The notes under the pieces: model-generated
Told to the model about the DNA's origin: nothing
Database searches by the model: none
The model's input: only the letters and a program-made list of their open reading frames with translations
Shown: one piece after another, positions 29,725 through 38,800 of the stretch
Position numbering within the stretch: the first letter of the stretch is position 1
Layout of the letters: every line of letters starts with the position of its first letter
Made by a program: the position numbers and the translations under genes
Assembly (NCBI RefSeq): GCF_014696065.1
Contig: NZ_JACJPL010000036.1
Location: 1 to 64,000, forward strand
Source of the DNA: Leptolyngbya sp. FACHB-261
GTDB lineage: Bacteria; Cyanobacteriota; Cyanobacteriia; FACHB-261
DNA length: 64,000 bases
Direction: 5' to 3'

Positions 29725-30075
29725 TCACTGAGGGGTCTGATCGCGTCGAAAGAACAGTTGGTAGACCAGATAAAGTCCACCCAATAGTAGGGCAAGCGAA
29801 ACTGCCTGGGTTACTAGCTTCAGAAGAGCCCCTAGAACCATTAACCCAGCCACGACACCGCCCAAAGCAACGACGGTGCGAGCGCCGCCGCTTAGGCCAT
29901 TAAACCATTGCCCTAGCTTCTGAATGCTGAACTTGCTAGAAGCTGAGGATCTGCTAGAAGCTGAGGGAGATGGGGTTTGTGACTGCGCTTGCAAAGAGGA
30001 TTGAGGGGTTTGTGGCAGTTCGGCTTCAAGCTGGCGGAGGCGTTCCTGCAATTTTGGGTCGTTAAAATCACTCAT
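29725..30075 (-). CDS. Small membrane protein with N-terminal coiled segment, hypothetical
   Basis: 116 residues. Residues 1-20 form a short amphipathic helix (DPKLQERLRQLEAELPQ); residues 22-50 are Ser-, Gln- and Pro-rich with an internal repeat SSASSRSSASSK, encoded by two copies of a 15-nt stretch near 29937-29970; residues 65-108 form two closely spaced hydrophobic helices (VVALGGVVAGLMVLGALL and AVSLALLLGGLYLVYQLFF). It probably sits in a membrane. No function assigned. Its start lies about 100 nt from the divergent TPR gene. Confidence 0.6.
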   Translation of the reverse strand: MSDFNDPKLQERLRQLEAELPQTPQSSLQAQSQTPSPSASSRSSASSKFSIQKLGQWFNGLSGGARTVVALGGVVAGLMVLGALLKLVTQAVSLALLLGGLYLVYQLFFRRDQTPQ

Positions 30076-30174
30076 AATTTCTGGATGTTGGAGGGACTGG
30101 ATCCTGTGTGGCTGAAGATAGCTGAAATTTGCCTAGATCTGTAGAACTGTAATTAGCCCTGTAGCCGACTCGCA

Positions 30175-32055
30175 ATGACTGACTCCTCTATTCTGCGTGA
30201 CCAGTACGCCAACCTGGTTCAACAAATTATTCAAGACACGTTGCAGGGCAAAATTCGAGCTAAGGAACAGGTCGGTGAAACTCTCAAACAACAGGTTGCT
30301 CCTGGTACCGGCGAGATCTTCGAGCGCTGCTTGAGTGATCAACTAGCAGTCGAGAACCGCCGCAAGGAGATAGAAACCGACGAGTTAGGTTTAGCTAAGG
30401 TGATGCGCAGGCTGCGAGCCCTAAACACCATAGACAGTGAATGGAAGCGAATTCAAGAGCAGCACCAAGCCAGTGATGCAGTGAATCAACAGGTTCAGAG
30501 CTTAGCAACCGCACCTGATTCCGAACTCCTGAGCAGTTTGCTGGCTACCCTCGATCCAAGTGAGGTGAATGGCCCACAAAGCCGGAAACAGCTTCGCCAG
30601 TTGGCCAAAAACCTCAAGGCTGTTCAGACAAGCTGGCCGGAGGTACGTCAGGCAGAGTTACAAGACTTAGCAGTGGGTATTGAAAGGGGTCTGCAAACTT
30701 GGGCTCGACTAGAAGACTGCTTAGTGAGCTGGGTTTATGACCAAGACCAGGCTATTGGCTTTGAAAGTACACCTGGTAGTAAGGGACCCTGGCAACTCTG
30801 GTCTAAACAGGTCACGAGTCCGTTTGTGCAAACTTTGTTTAAAACTCTAGCTACAGGCGAGGCAGGAACAACAGTTGCTCAAGCTCGGGGGCACGAGTTG
30901 GACCTAGCCGGTTGGGCTGAGTTAGCGGTGCTGCTGGTCTATCTCGAACAGGGCTTGGTCGCCTGGTTCGATCAACTGGTCTACGACTCACGCGTCGGCT
31001 CTCGGCTCTCAGTTTCTACATTCTTGATGTTCGCTGTGCTGTGGTCCCAGCTAGCCGATGGTTTCGCGCGCGCTAACTTGCTCCCACTGAGTCGGCGCTC
31101 TCAGTTTGTGAACGGTTCTTTTCGGGCCTCACTGCAAACTTTACGCACCTTTGCTGGTCGGGATTACTTTCCGTTGTACGGAGGCTTGTTTGCTTCCTTC
31201 ACTGGAGCCGCGCTACGGGATGCTCTGACCTATCTCGATGAACCGCTGAAACAATCTGAAGGCAATCGTGAGAAGGGCCGCATCCTCAACCTATTAGGTT
31301 TCTCTGCTCGTGCTCAGGGTCAGTATGAGCGCTCCCATGACTTACACCAACAATCTCTGAGCTTGGCCACGAGTGTAGGAGATTTTGCTTGCCAGATCGC
31401 TAATCTCAACCACCTCAGCCGTCTCGCTCTGAGTCGGCAGGAGTATGGCAGCGCCATTCAATCCAGTCAACGTGCTCTAGTTCTGAGCCGCCAGTATGGC
31501 GACCGTCCTGGTGAAGCAAATGCTCTAGCAAATCTTGGCTACGCGGAAGTCCTCAACGCCCGTTTCCTAGAACGTTCAGAGCCTGAAACACTAGAGAGTG
31601 CGATTGCTTACCTGCAACAAGGGTTGAAGATCACAGAGCGCTTGGGAGACCGACAAATTCAAGCAATCTGCTTGAGTAGCCTGGGGCTTGCCCAGCTGGC
31701 TTTGGAGGACCCCCAGGCAGCACTCGCGTACCTAGAGGGAGGGATGCAGGCTGCACAGTTTGCTGGCGATCTCTACCTGTACAGTCTCAACCTTGCCAAC
31801 TTGGGAGAGGCTTACTACCGCCTTGAGCAACCTGAAAAAGCCATCCGTTACGCGAGCTTGGGCATGTACCTACTTGAGCAGGCAGGCTCTCGAGATTGGC
31901 GGCAACCAGCTGGGCTGCTTACCGTTCTGGAAGGTAAATTGGGCATGGACCAATTTCAGGCTCTCCTAGCCCAAAATCAACCCCAAATTCAAGCCGTTAT
32001 TGGCCCAGAAGGTTACGAGCATCTGAGCGTTTTGCTAGCTCAATATCAAGAGTAG
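30175..32055 (+). CDS. Tetratricopeptide-repeat protein
   Basis: 626 residues without a signal peptide. Residues 1-330 are helical and not assigned to a family. Residues about 365-600 hold at least five TPR-like units, e.g. ILNLLGFSARAQGQYERSHD, ALANLGYAEVLNARFLE, CLSSLGLAQLALEDPQAALA and NLANLGEAYYRLEQPEKAIR. Such arrays bind other proteins. The partner is not suggested by the neighbours. Cytoplasmic by lack of export signal. Confidence 0.75.
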   Translation: MTDSSILRDQYANLVQQIIQDTLQGKIRAKEQVGETLKQQVAPGTGEIFERCLSDQLAVENRRKEIETDELGLAKVMRRLRALNTIDSEWKRIQEQHQASDAVNQQVQSLATAPDSELLSSLLATLDPSEVNGPQSRKQLRQLAKNLKAVQTSWPEVRQAELQDLAVGIERGLQTWARLEDCLVSWVYDQDQAIGFESTPGSKGPWQLWSKQVTSPFVQTLFKTLATGEAGTTVAQARGHELDLAGWAELAVLLVYLEQGLVAWFDQLVYDSRVGSRLSVSTFLMFAVLWSQLADGFARANLLPLSRRSQFVNGSFRASLQTLRTFAGRDYFPLYGGLFASFTGAALRDALTYLDEPLKQSEGNREKGRILNLLGFSARAQGQYERSHDLHQQSLSLATSVGDFACQIANLNHLSRLALSRQEYGSAIQSSQRALVLSRQYGDRPGEANALANLGYAEVLNARFLERSEPETLESAIAYLQQGLKITERLGDRQIQAICLSSLGLAQLALEDPQAALAYLEGGMQAAQFAGDLYLYSLNLANLGEAYYRLEQPEKAIRYASLGMYLLEQAGSRDWRQPAGLLTVLEGKLGMDQFQALLAQNQPQIQAVIGPEGYEHLSVLLAQYQE

Positions 32056-32202
32056 CGAGACACTCTCGAAACTGTCTCTTGGAGTCCCCTAGCTCTGCTT
32101 TACCGACTCATACTGGAAACATCGGAGGTACACAACTCACAGATCTTCAAGACCTCTAGTGAGCGAGTCTGCCGAATGTCGTGACTTGAGGCAGAAAAGA
32201 AA

Positions 32203-32655
32203 ATGAACAGATTGAAAACCGGGCTGACACTAGCACGTTGGGTAGCGGCACTGCCTTTAGCTGCCGGTCTGTTGTTAACCGGCGCTGAAGTTGCACACAG
32301 TGAGGCTTTAACGCTACGTCCTGGCTTTTCAGAGGGCACTTCAGTCTCGGGGCAATCGGGCGGAGCTGTCGCCAGCAGTGACTGCGGCTTTATCAGCCGT
32401 CAACCTAATCACACCTTGAACGTCGCTCAGGGCAGCATTCCTTACATGCGGGTCTATGTTGAGAGTTCAGGAGACACAACTTTACTCATTGAAGGACCTG
32501 ACGGTCGCTACTGCTCTGATAACTACAACGGCAAGAACCCTCAGCTCACTGGCCCTTGGCCTGTGGGGACATATAGGGTGTATGTTGGTGACCATCAAGG
32601 CAATAGCTCTGGTAATCCTTATCGTCTCTACTTCACTGAGTCACGCCAGCGCTAG
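32203..32655 (+). CDS. Small secreted protein, hypothetical
   Basis: 150 residues with a signal peptide (LARWVAALPLAAGLLLTGAEVAHSEA, cut near residue 30). The mature part resembles small pre-peptidase-like beta domains of cyanobacteria: an N-terminal Ser/Gly-rich stretch, then LNVAQGSIPYMRVYVESSGD, TLLIEGPDGRYCSDNY and WPVGTYRVYVGDHQG. Two cysteines could form a disulfide. Role unknown; export to periplasm or outside is likely. Confidence 0.65.
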   Translation: MNRLKTGLTLARWVAALPLAAGLLLTGAEVAHSEALTLRPGFSEGTSVSGQSGGAVASSDCGFISRQPNHTLNVAQGSIPYMRVYVESSGDTTLLIEGPDGRYCSDNYNGKNPQLTGPWPVGTYRVYVGDHQGNSSGNPYRLYFTESRQR

Positions 32656-33011
32656 ACCTTAGTGCATTGGCTTAAATGCGCGCCAATGCAGTTGAACAAG
32701 CCTTAAAATCTAGCTTTTGAAATTGACCCAAGCCTGTATAGGGCCTGGGTCAATCTAAGTAGGATTTTTGATGTCTTTAGAAGTTTTCAGTAGGTTGATT
32801 TCAATACCAACGAGTTTGTGAAAGTGAATCTGTGAAAGGTTTCTATGTGAGCAAGTCTTTAAACGCAAGCAAATCTTGAAACAATTTAAATTGCAGTAAA
32901 AGCCTTAAGTCTGGAGTTCAGGTGACGCCCCGCTTCCCCTGCTCTTCCCCGTCTTGGAGAATCAAACAAGAGATGGAGGCCGCCCTCTGAGCTTCAGCTG
33001 GCAACTTTAGG
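32656..33011. other. Gene-free stretch with two stem-loops
   Basis: TGCATTGGC (32663-32671) pairs with 32682-32690, and TTGACCCAAGCC (32723-32734) pairs with 32742-32753 with one mismatch. Both lie behind the secreted-protein gene and may end its transcript, although neither has a long T run. The remaining bases up to the nblA stop show nothing coding. Confidence 0.5.
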
Positions 33012-33227
33012 TCAGCTGCCTAGCTCGGGTGCCCAAGGCGACTCCGACTGGCCAATCCCCCAATGTTGACGCAGGAAGTGCTGGTACAGCTTTTCCTTCA
33101 TCATCATTTGCTGGTAGAGCTTGACTAGGAACTCTTGAGCTTGCTCACGGCTCATCATCTCGACCTGAGTTTCGAAAGAGCGGAGACTGAACTGCTGTTC
33201 TAGAGACAACTCGATGGGATCGTTCAT
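33012..33227 (-). CDS. nblA: Phycobilisome degradation protein NblA
   Basis: 71 residues. The whole N-terminal part follows NblA: MNDPIELSLEQQFSLRSFET, then QVEMMSREQAQEFLVKLYQQMMMKE as a long helix, and LYQHFLRQHWGI. GGAG stands 7 nt before the ATG. NblA is a small helical adaptor that binds phycobiliproteins and brings them to Clp protease during nitrogen or sulfur starvation. The extra 10 residues at the end are not conserved. A response-regulator gene starts 420 nt upstream on the other strand. Confidence 0.93.
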   Translation of the reverse strand: MNDPIELSLEQQFSLRSFETQVEMMSREQAQEFLVKLYQQMMMKEKLYQHFLRQHWGIGQSESPWAPELGS

Positions 33228-33647
33228 GATTCACTCCGGGATGAACTGTAGGGGATTCACACTCACCGATGAATACCGGTTGGTGTAAGACTGACCTCGG
33301 TTCCAACAGCACTAGGTCTGGTGTTTAGAGGGGTCTTGTTTAGAGCCTAACCTACAAGTAGGCTTGGCCATCTACTCTACATTACAAAAGATAACAAGGA
33401 ATTGACAAATTAACCGTCCTTCCTGTGGCTAATCTCTTAGAGCTTGAAGCTGTCACCTCAGGTAGATCTTGGCAGCAGGTGCATCTCACTATCGGTAGAT
33501 CCGGACTTTGCTCAGCGCTGATGAGCTTTTGTTTGGGCTGCAATGAGACCTTCTCACCCTTGTCAAGACTTCGGGTAGTCCCAGTTACAAAACCTATGCG
33601 GGAGGGTTTGTTACATTGTCATCACTTTGACAGTGGGATGGCTCTGA
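33228..33647. other. Divergent promoter region of nblA and the response regulator
   Basis: This 420-nt gap must carry control sites for both genes. A short palindrome CCTACAAGTAGG lies near 33350. An open frame crosses the second half on the plus strand but has no family character. No NtcA site (GTA-N8-TAC with a matching -10 box) could be placed with confidence by eye. Confidence 0.45.
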
Positions 33648-34490
33648 GTGGGACCTGTTCATCTTCAGATCATCGAAGGCAATCCTCATCTGCGCTCCCT
33701 GCTTGCCTGGCACCTGCAGCAGGTCGGCTACACCGTTTACCAATCAGCTGGGATTCAGCAAGCCAAGGCTGTTTTTCAGCAACATCACCCCAGCCTAGTG
33801 ATTCTGGACTCAGAATTGCCGGATGGTAACGGTTTGGAGTTTTGTAGTTGGTTGCATCGGCAGCAAAAGACACTGATTTTTGTTCTCTCAGCTCGCAATA
33901 TGGAGGCAGATATCGTTGAGGGGCTCCGGGCTGGAGCTGACGATTATTTGACCAAGCCCTTCGGCATGCAGGAGTTTCTAGCTCGAGTTGAAGCGCTCTC
34001 TCGTCGCACTAAAAACACCTCGCCTCCAGCCTTCTTGGACTATGGCAATCTCAAGATTGATCTAGTTCAGCGTCGGGTTCGCTTCAATGGTGCTCTTATT
34101 GACTTGACTCCTCAAGAATTCAGCTTGCTCTATGTTCTGGCACAAGCAGCAGGGCAGGCTCTAAGCCGTACAGAATTGCTGCAACGGGCTTGGCCGGATG
34201 AGATCGACAACCCCCGTACTGTAGATACCCACATCCTGTCGTTACGCAAAAAGATTGAAACCAATCCACGTCAGCCCAGCTTGATTCAAACTGTGCGTAA
34301 CGTTGGTTACTGCTTCAATCTAGAAGGGTTTAAGCAGTTTCAAGCTCGTCAAGACGGTGCTGCAAACTCAGCTCAGAACCTACGGCTAACGGATCCAAGC
34401 AGCAACAGCCAGAGCAGTACCCTCAATGGTGGACTCAATCGCAATCCAACCTACTATTCTCCCCTCACTGCTCAATCACAGCACCGCTAA
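33648..34490 (+). CDS. nblR: OmpR/PhoB-family response regulator, NblR-like, atypical receiver
   Basis: 280 residues from a GTG. Receiver domain 1-120: the phospho-accepting Asp is in LVILDSELPDGNG, and TKPFGMQEF holds the conserved Lys, but the usual paired acidic residues near the start are replaced (LQIIEGNPHL). The winged helix DNA-binding domain (about 128-225) is complete: LTPQEFSLLYVLAQ, TVDTHILSLRKKIE, QTVRNVGYCFN. A Gln/Asn/Ser-rich tail follows. NblR of Synechococcus controls nblA and also has an unusual receiver; the symbol here rests on the nblA neighbour and is tentative. Confidence 0.6.
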   Translation: MGPVHLQIIEGNPHLRSLLAWHLQQVGYTVYQSAGIQQAKAVFQQHHPSLVILDSELPDGNGLEFCSWLHRQQKTLIFVLSARNMEADIVEGLRAGADDYLTKPFGMQEFLARVEALSRRTKNTSPPAFLDYGNLKIDLVQRRVRFNGALIDLTPQEFSLLYVLAQAAGQALSRTELLQRAWPDEIDNPRTVDTHILSLRKKIETNPRQPSLIQTVRNVGYCFNLEGFKQFQARQDGAANSAQNLRLTDPSSNSQSSTLNGGLNRNPTYYSPLTAQSQHR

Positions 34491-35233
34491 TCTTCAAACT
34501 CCCCCCAATCCCCTACGGCGCTAGCGTTTTCTAAACGCTCCTTTGCCCTGTTCCAGTCGATCTCAGGGGCAATAGCATTCTGAACTAACCTGCCATTTTG
34601 AAGCTCTAAAAGGTGATTACAGAACTGATGAGCCACTTCAAGCTGGTGACTCACCAAGATTACGGTCATCCCCTCATCGCAACTCAACTTCTGCAACCAA
34701 TAAAGTAGTTGTTGGATTTGCCCAGCGTCTTGAGCGGAGAAAGGTTCGTCGAGCAGTAACAGACTGGGCTGGCTAACTAATGCCCGCAGCCAACTTACTC
34801 GCTGCCGTTCTCCCAAAGAAAGTTGAACTTCGGTTCTCTCCAGCAAATCTGTTTCTAAGCTCAGTCGCTCGACCCAAGTCTGTAGTTGGTGCTCACTCTC
34901 TTTGGCTGTGAGGTTGCGTAGACGCAGGGGGTAAGTAATTGCCTCGCGCACTGTCATGCCCAACAGCCGGGTCTCCTGCTGCACCAGAATGACCTGTCGT
35001 CGAACTTGAGGGATCGGTAACTGACGTAGCTCCTGACCTCCCAAATAGATTGCTCCGCTTGAGGGATCAGCCAGCCGGTTAAGTAAGCGAAGCAGTGAAG
35101 TCTTGCCAGCCCCAGAACGACCCACCAATGCCACGCGGGCACCTACTTGAACTGAACCGGAAAGGTCCTGTAAGACTGAACCATAGCGAGTGCTGAGGCT
35201 CACTTGCTCCAGACGTAGCAGCTCAGAACTCAC
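34487..35233 (-). CDS. ABC transporter ATP-binding protein
   Basis: 248 residues from the GTG at 35233, chosen because it overlaps the TGA of the upstream membrane-protein gene as GTGA. All ABC motifs are present: Walker A GRSGAGKTSLLRLL, Q-loop VILVQQETRLLG, signature LSLGERQRV, Walker B LLLLDEPFSAQDA, H-loop VSHQ. It resembles the short ATPases of the FetA/YbbL and phosphate types. No recognised permease is adjacent. The last 4 nt overlap the convergent regulator gene. Confidence 0.82.
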   Translation of the reverse strand: MSSELLRLEQVSLSTRYGSVLQDLSGSVQVGARVALVGRSGAGKTSLLRLLNRLADPSSGAIYLGGQELRQLPIPQVRRQVILVQQETRLLGMTVREAITYPLRLRNLTAKESEHQLQTWVERLSLETDLLERTEVQLSLGERQRVSWLRALVSQPSLLLLDEPFSAQDAGQIQQLLYWLQKLSCDEGMTVILVSHQLEVAHQFCNHLLELQNGRLVQNAIAPEIDWNRAKERLENASAVGDWGEFED

Positions 35234-35826
35234 GCCAAACTCTGTAGGTTGAGAGCTGTCCACAACACCCAAGCATCGACCAAGAGCAACAGCAGCGTAC
35301 AGCCAAGCAGCACAGAATACATCCAGGGCTGTGCTAGGGGCTTGACAGCACTAGTGTCGATACCGCTACAGGCTTCAATTAGCCGTAGCATGCGAGCAAA
35401 ACCTACAACTCGCATCGGTAGCAAATAGCCCTGGTCGCCTTGTTCGCTCTGCGCCACTAAATAGTACACAAGCCCCCCCTGCCCTGTAGAGCGTGGTTTC
35501 AAAGCTGTAATCGATGACCAAGCTAAACTCCAGCCAGAGCGAAACCAAGCGGGTACCCAGCCTGCGTAGGTTACCTGGATACCCACTTGATCGAGTGTGA
35601 CCTGCTCACTTAAGGCGCCCAGTAGAGCTGATAGACCAATTGCCAGCCCCCCTAACAACAGCCACAGGGGCATTGGCTCTCCCTGCAGTACAGAGAATAC
35701 TGGTAGCGGTAGGGTTAGAGCCACAAATAGCAGCAACAGTGTGTAGCGAATCAAGGGCGAGACCCGGAAGGTTGCAGGCAGAGAGACTGCACTTGCTTCC
35801 GGGCAGCTAGCAGGAGAAGTCATCAC
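35230..35826 (-). CDS. Membrane protein with PH-like central domain, hypothetical
   Basis: 198 residues. Two hydrophobic helices near 27-70 (YTLLLLFVALTLPLPVFSVL, PLWLLLGGLAIGLSALLGAL), a soluble segment of about 85 residues in which LAWSSITALKPR and YLLPMRVVGFARML resemble bacterial PH domains, and a C-terminal helix (VLLGCTLLLLLVDAWVLW). Two ATGs open the frame. Coupled by overlap to the ABC ATPase, so the two probably work together. It is not a known permease family by eye. Confidence 0.6.
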   Translation of the reverse strand: MMTSPASCPEASAVSLPATFRVSPLIRYTLLLLFVALTLPLPVFSVLQGEPMPLWLLLGGLAIGLSALLGALSEQVTLDQVGIQVTYAGWVPAWFRSGWSLAWSSITALKPRSTGQGGLVYYLVAQSEQGDQGYLLPMRVVGFARMLRLIEACSGIDTSAVKPLAQPWMYSVLLGCTLLLLLVDAWVLWTALNLQSLA

Positions 35827-35872
35827 AGGAGAGTTGCCAGCGATATACTTCTTTACTTTAAACGCTCCAACC

Positions 35873-38800
35873 CTAGGACACTAGCCGTTCACCGTTGAGC
35901 ATCCGAGAAGCGGCATGGAGCAGTTCTTCTTCCAGGTAGGGTTTCGTGAAGTAACCACTGGCTCCCAGCTGCACTGCCATTTGCCGGTGCCGGTCGGCGC
36001 CGCGCGAGGTCAGCATGGCTATCGGGAGCTGACTCAGGGTTTCATCCTTTTGTAGGCGTGAGAGCAACTCCAGGCCATCCATGCGAGGCATCTCGATGTC
36101 GCAGAAGACTAAATTACAGGGCATACCGCCTCGTAATTTCTCCCAGGCTTCCTGACCGTCACGAGCTTGCTCCACTCGATAACCAACCTTGTTAAAGGTC
36201 ATAGACAGGAGTTCCCGTACCGTAATTGAGTCATCGACGATCAATACGGTAGGTTCGCTAACGCTCTTGGGCTCCTCAACTATCACGTTGTTGTCCCAGA
36301 GCTGACTGGTTTCGCGGCGGACCCGACCGGTCGCCAAGTCAATCAGTTCTAGAACATCGGCAATCGGCATCACCCGACCATCCCCAAGCACCGTTGCACC
36401 AGCGATACCAATGGGTTTGGGAACTGGTCCCTCCAGCTGCTTGATCACGATCTCCTGCTCACCCACTACTTGGTCAACAGCGATTGCCACGAAATTACCG
36501 GCACTGCGCAGAATCACGACCGAGATAATGTCTTCTTCCTGACCGGCCCCGTAGATGCTGCCTCGGCTGAGATAGCGGTTATAGCTTAGTAGGTCAGAGA
36601 GTGGACAGAAGGGTAGCGGGGCGTCACGCCAGATAATCGTGGGACGGCCCTCTAGATCGGTTTGTACCCGCTCTCTAGGCACATCCAACATGTCCTCAAC
36701 CCCATCCATCGGGAAAGCAATCCGGGCATGGTTGCTGACGCAGACCATTGCTTTGGAAATGCTTAGAGTCAGAGGCAGGCGGATGGTAAAGGTAGTGCCC
36801 TTGTTAAGGCTAGAGTCGGTACCAATGCTGCCCCGAATGTCATTGAGGCTAGTCCGTACCACATCCATACCAACGCCTCGGCCCTTGAGGTCATCTACCT
36901 TGTCGGCGGTGCTGAAGCCAGGGTGGAAGAGCAGGTCATACACATCTAGGTCCGTCATGCTGGCTGCTTGGGCTGAATTCAGCAGCCGCTTCTCAACGGC
37001 CTTGTCTTTGACGCGTTTAGCGTCAATGCCTGCCCCATCGTCAGAGACAGAAATCACAGTCTGGTTGCCTTGGTGGAAAGCACGCACCATAATCCGGCCC
37101 GTAGGAGACTTCCCAGCGGCCTGCCGCGTTTGCGGATCCTCAATCCCGTGGGTAAGAGCATTGTTGACCAAGTGGGTCATCGGATCGTAGAGCTGCTCCA
37201 AAATTGCTTTGTCAATTAGAGTCTCGCGTCCTTCGATCTCGATGTTGGCCTTCTTGCCTGCTTTGATTGCGATGTCTCGAACTGCACGGGGCAGCCGATC
37301 TGCAATCTGCGCAAAGGGCACCATGCGTGAACGGGTCAGCCCCTCTTGCAACTGCGTAGTGACTTGACGGAACTGCCGGGTTACCACCTCAGTTTCGTCA
37401 ACGATGAACTCAATATCGGAGGCAGACTCCCGTACCCGTACAATCAGCTCAATGATTTCCTGGGATAGGGTGTGGAAGCTGGTAAAGCGGTCCATCTCCA
37501 GGGCGTCAAAGTTAGCCCCCATTGAGTGATTGCTCTGAGGTAGCACCTCCCGGCCTAAGCGCTCACTGAAGCTTGGAACCGAAGGCTGGCCCTGACGGCT
37601 AGCCAACAGAGAACTTTCCAGCAGAGAGCGCTCATACTGATCTTGAAGGCGCTGGCCGACATCACTGAGTTGCTGAACCTGGTGCAGTAGGTTATCCAGG
37701 GACTGACGCAGGCGATCTTGGTCCTGCTCTAGGCTGTTGCGATTGACAACTAGTTCGCCGACGAGGTTGTTGAGGTTGTCAAGGTGTTTGACCTCAACTC
37801 GCATGGTTTGGTTGCCATAACCCGCAGTCTGCCGCCGGGTGGTCATCCGAGAGGCAGGGCCAGGACGGGTCCAAGCTGTGCCTGTAACGGTTGGTGGCCC
37901 ACCGATTGTTTGGTCAGCCTCCTCCAGCATCTTCTCAAGGTCTGCAAATTCACCCTCATCCTGAGCGTCAGGCTGAGGAACCGAAACTGGGGTTGAGGCA
38001 ACTGGCATTGACATCAACGGGATGGCAGCTGCGAATCTTGTTATGTCTGGCTGCTCGACTTCACCCAATAAAGCTTCTAACTCTTGGAAATCCGGCTCTG
38101 GCTCTACGAAATCTGGCAAGCTGTCTTCTGGCACGTCCTCTAGCAAGGCGTCTAACTCACCTAGATCGTCCAGAGAAACATCTAGGGAAGTGTCAACCAT
38201 GGAGCTGTTGGCGTCCATCAGTGCCAGAGCATCACTAGCTTCTTCACTGTCACCGGCCAAGAGCTCGTCCAATTCTTCTAGCGGGCTGTCTAATTCATCG
38301 GCTGAGCTTTCCTCGACAAACTCTTGTTGGTCTTGGGCTAAGTTCTCAACCAGATCGAACGGGCTGTCAGTTAATTGGAAGTCTTCTGTGCCCCCCAAGT
38401 CCAACTCAGTCTCAGCTTCAGGGAATTCTGCCTCAAATTCATCCCCTGCACCCCCGAAAAAGTCTACTAGACCAGCAATGGTCTCAACACTGTCCGAAGC
38501 TTCTTCCTCAGCTAGGTTAGTGTCTACTTCGAAGTCGGGGAATGCAGTGGACGCTTCTGTCTCGAAGGCTGACTCAAACTCTGAGGCGTCCTCTTCCTCA
38601 TCTGTTAGCAGCAAATCAGGGGAAGCGTTATCTGGCTGTTCCTGGTCAGTTGCCCCGCTGGACCAGTCTGGAGCACTTGCATCAAAACCAAAGGGGTCGG
38701 TGTCAGTGTCTAGTTCATCCGAGCCTGCAGGTTCCTCCAGTAGCAGCATCAGGTCTTGGTTGGCTGCTGATGCTTCCAACTCGCCCATGAAGTCTGCTAA

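Noticed and set aside
33425-33829. 134-codon plus-strand open frame upstream of the response regulator
   Set aside because: It overlaps most of the receiver domain in another frame, shows no family character and lies in the nblA promoter region.
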